Source: Thermaceae bacterium
Lineage (GTDB): Bacteria > Deinococcota > Deinococci > Deinococcales > Thermaceae
Assembly (NCBI GenBank): GCA_015478585.1
Contig: JADMIM010000033.1
Span: forward strand, 1 to 34,446
Reading direction: 5' to 3'
Length of the DNA: 34,446 nt
The notes beneath the pieces are model-generated. The model did not search any database and had not been told where the DNA came from. It worked only from the letters and a program-made list of their open reading frames with translations. The stretch's first letter is position 1; every line of letters begins with the position of its first letter. The translations under genes and the position numbers were made by a program. Positions 29,447-34,446 of the stretch are shown in pieces.

Positions 29447-30586
29447 CTACTTGCTCGCGGGCATGGGGGTCCCGGCGATTTTCTCGTACCACAGCTTGTT
29501 GATATCAGCCCCGAAGCGCTCCTGAAATCCGATGCTGTAGCTTTTGGCAATGTCGGCGAACTTGGTGCGAGTCTCGGTGGGCACGTACTTCCAGTCCACG
29601 CCGGGGTAGCCATTCATCTTGTTGATAACGACGGCCTGCACCTCGGGTGTGAGCAGCCAGTTGAGAAAGGCCATCGCCTGGGCCTTGTTGGGGCTGTCCG
29701 CCGCCACGCCCAGGAAGGCTGCGCCGCCGGAGAAGGGGGGCTCGAGCTGCACCAGCTTGATCTCGGGCGGCAGCAGGTTTTGCGCCAGGTAGCTCAAAGC
29801 CATGTCTGACCAGACCGTTCCCATGCGGATATTTCCCTTGGCGAGAAGCTGAAGCGTACCCACGTTGCCCTTGGGGTGGAAGCCGTTTTGGTACATCGAG
29901 GCATCGAGTTCTTTGAGCGTGGCTAAGCCCTTGTCAAAAGCGCTCACCATCTCCGGTTTATACTCGGTCTGGAAGGTCTTTATCTGGTCTTGCGGCAGCC
30001 CGCTCATCAGCACCCGCTCCACAAAGGCGTGGCCCGAACCGCCAGTGTCCGGGGTGTTGTAGGTAAACTTGCCGGGGTTTTTCTTGATCCAGTCGAACAG
30101 TTCAGGAAGCGAGCGGGGCGGGCTGCTGACTTCCTTGCTGTTATAGGCCAGTACCACCGAACTGCCCCGGTAGGGAAGGCCGTAGCTACCGACCTGCTGG
30201 ATGATGGTGGGCGGCACTTTGCTCAGGTTGGATACGTCGGAAGCGGCGATTTTCGCCATCATCCCGGCTTCGCCCGCCTGCTGCACCATGCCGGATTCCC
30301 ACAGGTCTACACCGGAGACCTTACCGGCTTTTTTGGCCGCAGCCAAGCGGTCAAAGGTGGCCTGATCAGCGGCCCCGTGCTCGGACCAGACCAGATTGAT
30401 CGTCACGTTGGGGGCAACCTTTTTGTACATCGGGATGAGGTTGTTGGCCCATAGATCCTGCACGTTGACATCCCCGCCGGAGTAGAAGTTTAAGGTGACG
30501 GCGGACTGTGCCCTCACCCCTCCTATGCTGAGAACGGAGAGTAAAACGGCGGCTCGAGCGAGTGCGCTAACAGCTTTCTTTTTCAT
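29447..30586 (-). CDS. ABC transporter extracellular solute-binding protein
   Basis: From ATG 30586, preceded by GGAGG ten bases upstream, the 379-residue product opens with a signal peptide (M-K-K-K-A-V, hydrophobic stretch, G-V-R-A-Q-S). The mature part begins V-T-L-N-F-Y-S-G-G-D-V-N-V-Q-D-L and has N-L-V-W-S-E-H-G, G-G-S-G-H-A-F-V-E-R and F-L-N-W-L-L-T-P-E-V-Q. These suit the family 1 binding proteins and recall E. coli YnjB. It delivers an unknown solute to the two permeases. The operon context (two phosphoesterases, Pho-box-like promoter, next to phn) favours an organophosphorus compound, though the sequence alone does not prove this. Confidence 0.9.
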   Translation of the reverse strand: MKKKAVSALARAAVLLSVLSIGGVRAQSAVTLNFYSGGDVNVQDLWANNLIPMYKKVAPNVTINLVWSEHGAADQATFDRLAAAKKAGKVSGVDLWESGMVQQAGEAGMMAKIAASDVSNLSKVPPTIIQQVGSYGLPYRGSSVVLAYNSKEVSSPPRSLPELFDWIKKNPGKFTYNTPDTGGSGHAFVERVLMSGLPQDQIKTFQTEYKPEMVSAFDKGLATLKELDASMYQNGFHPKGNVGTLQLLAKGNIRMGTVWSDMALSYLAQNLLPPEIKLVQLEPPFSGGAAFLGVAADSPNKAQAMAFLNWLLTPEVQAVVINKMNGYPGVDWKYVPTETRTKFADIAKSYSIGFQERFGADINKLWYEKIAGTPMPASK

Positions 30587-30630
30587 AATCCCCAACCTCC
30601 TTATTGCTCGAGTCACACGCTAAGGTGGAC

Positions 30631-30648
30631 GTGTCAGTATCAGGTCAG
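30631..30648 (-). promoter_or_regulatory. Pho-box-like element upstream of the ABC/phosphoesterase operon
   Basis: Reading leftward, CTGACCTGATACTGACAC has two CTGAC half-sites exactly 11 bases apart and matches the E. coli Pho box consensus, as I remember it, in 12 of 18 positions. It shares CTGACCTG and TGACA with the element before phnC, and CTTAGC follows at the same distance as CATAGC does there. It lies 45 bases before the binding-protein start codon. Confidence 0.55.
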
Positions 30649-30779
30649 GAAAAAAACTTCGGCTTTGATACGAAAGCTGGCGAGCTTGAATATCCAAATA
30701 TCCCAGGGCTCCAAACTTAGTTACCTAATATGGACTGCACCCTCAGAGGTATTTTGTCTCTTACAGTAGTTTTCAGATG

Positions 30780-30975
30780 AAGTGAGCCGAGGGAACACCT
30801 TCCCTCTGTCTCAGAATCTATGTATTCCCGCGCCTCGAACTGCTCCCTGGGGCGAAGGTTGAGCTGCTTGCCCTGATTCGGCGAGCGGCTACAGCGTTGT
30901 TTCAGCGGGCAGGGCAAACAGTCGCCCTTGGCGAACACCGCGCGGATGGTCGGCCTGGCGCTGGCCCTGTTTCGG
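30780..30975 (-). mobile_element. IS1182-like transposase C-terminal fragment
   Basis: Leftward, the frame reads R-P-T-I-R-A-V-F-A-K-G-D-C-L-P-C-P-L-K-Q-R-C-S-R-S and then L-N-L-R-P-R-E-Q-F-E-A-R-E-Y. The C-x-x-C-P...C-(S/T)-R-S pattern followed by L-x-L-R-P-x-E is characteristic of the C-terminal domain of IS1182-type DDE transposases. The N-terminal domains and most of the catalytic core are missing. Confidence 0.65.
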
Positions 30976-31059
30976 GGTTATGGCTGCGTGGACATCGCAG
31001 GGATGGCCCAGGAACTCGACCAGCGGCACTGGCGGGGGGCACTCGAGGCTGTTGCCGCG

Positions 31060-31659
31060 TTCAGAGCGGGGTTCGAGGTTCTCCGATCCGACTTCCACCG
31101 CTTCCAACAAGTGGGCGGCAATGCGTTCCAAATAGCGCGGCGAGGCCAGGTCCGCATGGGTGAAGGCCCTGGTCATCGGCCCCAATGCGGTGAACCCGGC
31201 CAGGTGGGCGGTCCCGAAATAGCGCTCGTAAGCTTTGCTACCCGTCAGGCGCTGGAGGGCGGATGAATCAAATAAGGTGCTCAAGGATTTGCTGGGCTGC
31301 AAGGTGGAGAAACGGCTGAGCGCGGGGTTAGTAAATTTGGACGTTAAACCTACCCCCCTCAAATTCCCTACTGCCTTCAGCCTGCTTAGGGTACGGAGCA
31401 ACTCAGTGCTGTAGAGCCGCGCGGCGATGCTGCCCAAGGCTAGCTTGGTGGCCAATTCCGCGGGGTCGTTGGCCCTCCACCTGGGCGGCTCGAACATAGC
31501 CCGGCGTTTAGACTCCTCCTGGGCTACCGGCTAAATCCACTTGCTGTAGTCCGACAATAACGGGTGGGCGGTCAGCCCGACGGCGGGGGGGATTGAGAGT
31601 TTTCGGGCCATCTCGAACAGCCGCTTTGTCCGCTCCAGTGTGTCAGTGAAAGTCCTCAT
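31060..31659 (-). pseudogene. Unidentified gene with in-frame amber codon, truncated by IS debris
   Basis: An ATG at 31659 (GGAAAGG just before it) opens 42 codons (M-R-T-F-T-D-T-L-E-R-T-K-R-L-F-E-M-A), then TAG at 31531-31533. The same frame continues in protein-like style: P-V-A-Q-E-E-S-K-R-R-A-M-F-E-P-P-R-W, then D-P-A-E-L-A-T-K-L-A-L-G-S-I-A and T-G-S-K-A-Y-E-R-Y-F-G-T-A-H-L. After about 31060 it merges into the transposase fragment region. I recognise no domain. It is probably a gene killed by a nonsense mutation and an insertion. Confidence 0.45.
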
Positions 31660-31919
31660 CCTTTCCAAGATAGCCCACTGTCACTCTCATACAGGCTTCC
31701 TGTGAACTATTGCCGTAAGAATTTCGCTCTTTGGCGAGACTCTGTTGGCAAAATCAGTCAGAGCAGGCTATAGGGCTGTATGGTTCAAGGTAGTGCTTAT
31801 ATCATACGAACTGTGAGCGCCTCCAGCACGGCCAAAACTGCACCCCAAAGCGGGAGGGTTCAGAACAGGCAAGCCCGATCCAGCGTCAATCTTTCGTCAA
31901 GAGGTTGTAAACTACAGGC

Positions 31920-32294
31920 ATGAGTGTTTCTTCTCCCACCCATTTGATGTTCGGGGTTCCATCAATCCACGAGGCATCAGGAGATATCAATCCTGTTGAG
32001 ATGGCCCGAGTCCTAAGCGTTAGCCAAGCCCAACTAGCTCGAATGTTAGGGGTAAGCCGCCAGAACCTCCAGCAATCGGGGCGTTCTGCCGGGGTACAGG
32101 GGGGGCTGCGGCGGCTGGAGTATCTGTTCGCCCGTGTGCGTAACCTCACCGGCACGGAAGAGAAGGCTCGCATCTGGCTGAAGATGGGCCACCCGGATTT
32201 CGAGGGCATGGCCCCACTGGAACTGCTCGAGGGCGGTCATATCGAGGCGGTTGAAGACTTCGTGCTAGCAATAGAGACTGGAGTCCCGCGTTGA
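31920..32294 (+). CDS. Xre/MbcA-type antitoxin of the second RES pair
   Basis: The 124-residue protein has a helix-turn-helix (V-S-Q-A-Q-L-A-R-M-L-G-V-S-R-Q-N-L-Q) and the DUF2384 toxin-binding end (A-R-I-W-L-K-M-G-H-P-D-F-E-G-M-A-P-L-E-L-L). Its TGA overlaps the TTG start of the RES toxin by four bases. The sequence differs considerably from the antitoxin at 13118-13480, so cross-neutralisation is unlikely. Confidence 0.88.
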   Translation: MSVSSPTHLMFGVPSIHEASGDINPVEMARVLSVSQAQLARMLGVSRQNLQQSGRSAGVQGGLRRLEYLFARVRNLTGTEEKARIWLKMGHPDFEGMAPLELLEGGHIEAVEDFVLAIETGVPR

Positions 32295-32854
32295 GTTTTG
32301 AGGCGATACTTGGTGCCTTAGACAAACTCCCAGTCACACCCCTATCTGGAACCGCGTTCCGGGCGGTGAATCTGCGCCATATAAACAGCCCGCTTTCGGC
32401 GGTGGGGTCGGTACGGGTGGGCGGCAGGTTCAACCGCAGAGGGTTGTTCGAGGCGCTTTACCTGTCGGAAAACCCGGAGACCACCCTGCGCGAGGTGGAG
32501 TTCGGGGCCAGCGTGGACGGGATCTTCAAGGCCGTGCCGAAGGAGCCCTACGTGATCTTCAGCATCGGCTTCAGCCTGAGCCGGATCGTTGACCTCAGCC
32601 TGCCCGAAGCCTGGCGCATCCTGGGGGTCACGCGGGAGCAATTGACCGCGCCCTGGCGCAAAAAGCAACTGTTCGGCGAGCCGATCCTGACTCAAGCGAT
32701 CTGGGCTAAAGCCCTCGAGCTGGGCTTAGAAGCTTTGAAGTTCGTCTCCGCCACCGACGGACAGGTCAACTTGGCGGTGTTCCCGGCGAACCTGCGAGGG
32801 GGGAATTGGTTGGAGATCGGCCTCGAGGGCAGAGGGGTACACCGCTTACCCTGA
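32291..32854 (+). CDS. RES-domain toxin (second copy)
   Basis: The 187-residue protein contains the RES residues: T-A-F-R-A-V (Arg), G-G-R-F-N-R-R-G with L-Y-L-S-E-N-P-E-T-T-L-R-E-V-E (Glu), and the later D-L-S-L-P-E-A-W-R-I-L-G. The family attacks NAD+. The TTG start is supported by coupling to the antitoxin stop and by the family-typical length. It is more similar to the MbcT-like branch than the other RES toxin in this window, in having the G-R-F-N motif rather than S-R-W-N. Confidence 0.9.
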   Translation: MSFEAILGALDKLPVTPLSGTAFRAVNLRHINSPLSAVGSVRVGGRFNRRGLFEALYLSENPETTLREVEFGASVDGIFKAVPKEPYVIFSIGFSLSRIVDLSLPEAWRILGVTREQLTAPWRKKQLFGEPILTQAIWAKALELGLEALKFVSATDGQVNLAVFPANLRGGNWLEIGLEGRGVHRLP

Positions 32855-32975
32855 AACCCCGCACACTTGCTCTGAGCGTTTCAAGTTTGCTCGCAAGACT
32901 TCGCTATTCGGGGAAACAGTGAATTTTCAGGCAGAGTTTTGCCCATTCTGGACACTAAACGCTCCTCTAGCCCGG

Positions 32976-32998
32976 CGACCAGCCGCTAGGGCTGGTCG
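32976..32998. terminator. Hairpin downstream of the RES toxin gene
   Basis: CGACCAGCC (32976-32984) pairs with GGCTGGTCG (32990-32998) around a five-base loop, followed by TCCTTCC. It could terminate transcription of the toxin-antitoxin operon weakly, or be the end structure of a lost insertion sequence. Confidence 0.45.
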
Positions 32999-33211
32999 TC
33001 CTTCCAAGGCGGCACCACGGTTGACAGCAGGCTCAACGCAGCCTAAACGCTCAGATATCAGATAATGAAAACCGGTATGGAGCCATTGCAAAACCCCAAG
33101 CGCTTGGGTTCCTCTGAAGCTCACTAACCTGACAAACAGCGAATACTTTCACGAGCAGATTATCGTGAAACTAATCATTAATACCCTCTCCCCTACCCCT
33201 TCGAGGGAAGT

Positions 33212-33247
33212 ATTTCGCACTAGGGAGATAGTGCGAAATGTTATAGT
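33212..33247 (+). promoter_or_regulatory. Inverted repeat and -10 element before the DUF1016 gene
   Basis: ATTTCGCACTA (33212-33222) and its exact complement (33229-33239) flank GGGAGA; TATAGT (33242-33247) follows at once. An 11-base perfect palindrome just before a -10 is a likely repressor site controlling the gene at 33301. Confidence 0.5.
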
Positions 33248-33300
33248 GGGGTGGGCAGGGCTAATATCTTAGCCGACATTAGCAGATCAAGGAGATCCGG

Positions 33301-33753
33301 TTGATCGAGCTCCCCCCCGACTACCCCGAGGTCATCCAAGGCCTGAAGGCGTGGATCGCCCAAGCCCAGACCCGGGCTGCACTGGCGGTGAGCCGGGAGT
33401 TGCTCCGGCTTTACTGGGAACTGGGGCGCTCATTGGATCAGGCCACAAGCCAACGCCCCTGGGGCCAGAAGGTCACCGAGCAGATGGTCGCCGACCTGCG
33501 GCGGGCGTTCCCAGGGGTGGAGGGCTTCTCCAAGCGCAACCCCGAGCGGATGCGGGCCTTCTACCGGGCCTACCCCCAGGAGGCTGGGTTTGCGGCACAG
33601 CCCGTGTCGCAATTGCCCTGGGGGCACAACGTGGTGCTCTTGCAGCGGCTCAAGAACCCCTATAACTTTGACTTCCTCACGCTGGGCAAGGATGCCCACG
33701 AGCTCGAGGCCGAGCTGGGGGGCCTCGAGGGTTCCGATCGGCAGAAGGAGTAG
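33301..33753 (+). pseudogene. DUF1016 (YhcG-type) protein, N-terminal part with internal deletion
   Basis: The TTG start has AAGGAG seven bases upstream. The 150-residue product begins with the DUF1016_N domain (A-L-A-V-S-R-E-L-L-R-L-Y-W-E-L-G-R, then F-S-K-R-N-P-E-R-M-R-A-F-Y and L-P-W-G-H-N-V-V-L-L-Q-R-L-K). The next conserved section, as I remember the family (W-Y-x-x-x-x-x-x-x-G-W-S-R), is absent: the sequence jumps straight to P-Y-N-F-D-F-L-T-L-G, which starts the PDDEXK part, and ends soon afterwards. It therefore lacks the nuclease residues. The frame remains open and the signals look good, so a shortened protein might still be made. Confidence 0.7.
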
Positions 33754-33755
33754 AA

Positions 33756-34446
33756 GTGGAACTCGTAGCCCTCCCCCACTGGCACGACCCCGGCAAGCGC
33801 CGCCTGCTGGCAACCAGGGCTGCCCACGAGCGCGACGCGGAGACCTTATGGTCGCTGGTTCAGGCCTACCTGCGGGGCTACGGACGCAAGGGGGCGGCGG
33901 TCAGCCCGCGCACCCTCAGGAACTATAGCGTCGCGCTACGGGACTACCTCGAGTGGGCTTGGCCCGCCGACTCCCCAGCCCCCCAGGTGGCGATCCTCGA
34001 GGCGGGCCGCGACGAGCTGGGCCGCTACCTGGCCGACCTCCAGGAGCACGGCTCCTTCCTTACCGGCGAGCCGCTCGCCCCCGGAACCCTGGCCCTGCGG
34101 CTGGCGGGGGTTCGGGCACTGTACCGGGCGCTGCGGTGGGCGGGGGCCGCAGCCGATCCCGAGGGCTTCCCCAGCGTGCACGACCCCACCCCGGCCCACG
34201 AGCGCCGTCCCGCGCTGCCGCAGGCACTGTATAAGCGGCTGCTTCTTTACCTCTCCGGTGACGACGTTGAATCCCAGAGGGATCATCTGGCGGCGAGGCT
34301 GATGGGCGAGGCGGGCTTGCGGCTCTCCGAGGTGGTGGGGCTCGAGGTGGGGCACGTGCTCTTGGGGGAAGGGTTGCTCGAAGTCCGAAAAGGCAAGGGC
34401 GGCAAGGCCCGCACCCTGCCGCTGGGCCGGGGCCTGGTGAGGGAGC
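33756..34446 (+). CDS. Tyrosine recombinase/integrase (truncated by window edge)
   Basis: GTG 33756 with AAGGAG upstream opens a frame of 230 codons to the edge. It has a SAM-like core-binding domain (L-R-N-Y-S-V-A-L-R-D-Y-L-E-W-A and V-R-A-L-Y-R-A-L-R-W-A) and the start of the catalytic domain with A-R-L-M-G-E-A-G-L-R-L-S-E-V-V-G-L (first catalytic Arg) and V-R-K-G-K-G-G-K-A-R-T-L-P-L (beta-hairpin Lys). The His-x-x-Arg box and Tyr would lie beyond the window. It is related to the broken recombinase at 10705-11327 along its whole visible length, suggesting two related integrative elements. It is closely spaced behind the DUF1016 gene. Confidence 0.88.
   Translation, partial: MELVALPHWHDPGKRRLLATRAAHERDAETLWSLVQAYLRGYGRKGAAVSPRTLRNYSVALRDYLEWAWPADSPAPQVAILEAGRDELGRYLADLQEHGSFLTGEPLAPGTLALRLAGVRALYRALRWAGAAADPEGFPSVHDPTPAHERRPALPQALYKRLLLYLSGDDVESQRDHLAARLMGEAGLRLSEVVGLEVGHVLLGEGLLEVRKGKGGKARTLPLGRGLVRE

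Larger units (their letters stand above)
32855..33300. other. Long spacer between the RES toxin and the DUF1016 fragment gene
   Basis: No gene is visible in these 446 bases. They contain a hairpin at 32976-32998 and an inverted repeat with promoter-like sequence near 33212-33247, listed separately. Confidence 0.5.

Noticed and set aside
5440-31533. Reassigned stop codons (in-frame TAG at about 5450, 8496 and 31531)
   Set aside because: All lie in genes with other damage, and intact genes in the window end normally at TAG, TGA and TAA, so decay is more likely than recoding.
33181-33210. A second copy of the phnI repeat (CCCTCTCCCCTACCCC)
   Set aside because: Only one arm is similar and no matching GGGTGAGGG arm follows, so I do not count it as the same element.

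Overview
The window looks like a chromosome segment of a Thermaceae bacterium (Meiothermus, Allomeiothermus or Calidithermus type). It is GC-rich, the palindrome CTCGAG recurs throughout genes and spacers, Leu-Glu and Arg are frequent, several promoters seem to produce leaderless transcripts, and the toxin-antitoxin and insertion-sequence content is typical of that family. This is inferred from sequence character; I could not run a database comparison.

Layout. (1) 1-2961: a leftward larA-like/phosphoribosyltransferase operon opposite a rightward LacI-family regulator, with near-identical GTTAGCGCTAAC operators at both promoters. (2) 3431-14255: a decaying accessory island. It holds remnants of an AlbA/RecG-like protein, two serine recombinases, frameshifted secreted proteins, an IS1 fragment, a DUF1016 nuclease fragment, a tyrosine recombinase whose 3' part is replaced by what looks like group II intron domain I RNA, a broken helicase, and four intact toxin-antitoxin pairs (two AbrB-PIN, one RHH-PIN, one Xre-RES). 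(3) 14379-24225: a tightly packed phosphonate operon in the order phnC, phnD, phnE, phnG, phnH, phnI, a 48-codon ORF, phnJ, phnK, a hexapeptide transferase, a metallophosphoesterase, phnL, phnM. (4) 24308-30648, convergent to it: a binding-protein ABC transporter operon with two permeases and an ATPase, followed by a glycerophosphodiester phosphodiesterase and a PHP-domain phosphoesterase. (5) 30780-34446: more mobile debris, a second Xre-RES pair, an internally deleted DUF1016 protein and a tyrosine recombinase cut off by the window edge.

Working together: PhnCDE should import phosphonates, PhnGHIJKLM should attach them to ribose triphosphate and cleave the C-P bond, and the leftward operon probably imports an organophosphorus diester and hydrolyses it with two phosphoesterases. 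Both operons carry the same Pho-box-like promoter element (CTGACCTGnnnnTGACA), suggesting joint phosphate-starvation control.

The most striking observation is that the PhnJ here has no cysteine at all. Aligned without gaps to my recollection of E. coli PhnJ, the three 4Fe-4S ligands and the catalytic cysteine read Thr247, Ser250, Leu272 and Lys278, while the surrounding sequence and the PhnI partner look intact. The operon also has no phnP or phnN, but encodes a calcineurin-like phosphoesterase and an unrecognised 48-residue protein coupled to phnJ by ATGA overlaps. This could be a C-P lyase variant with different chemistry.
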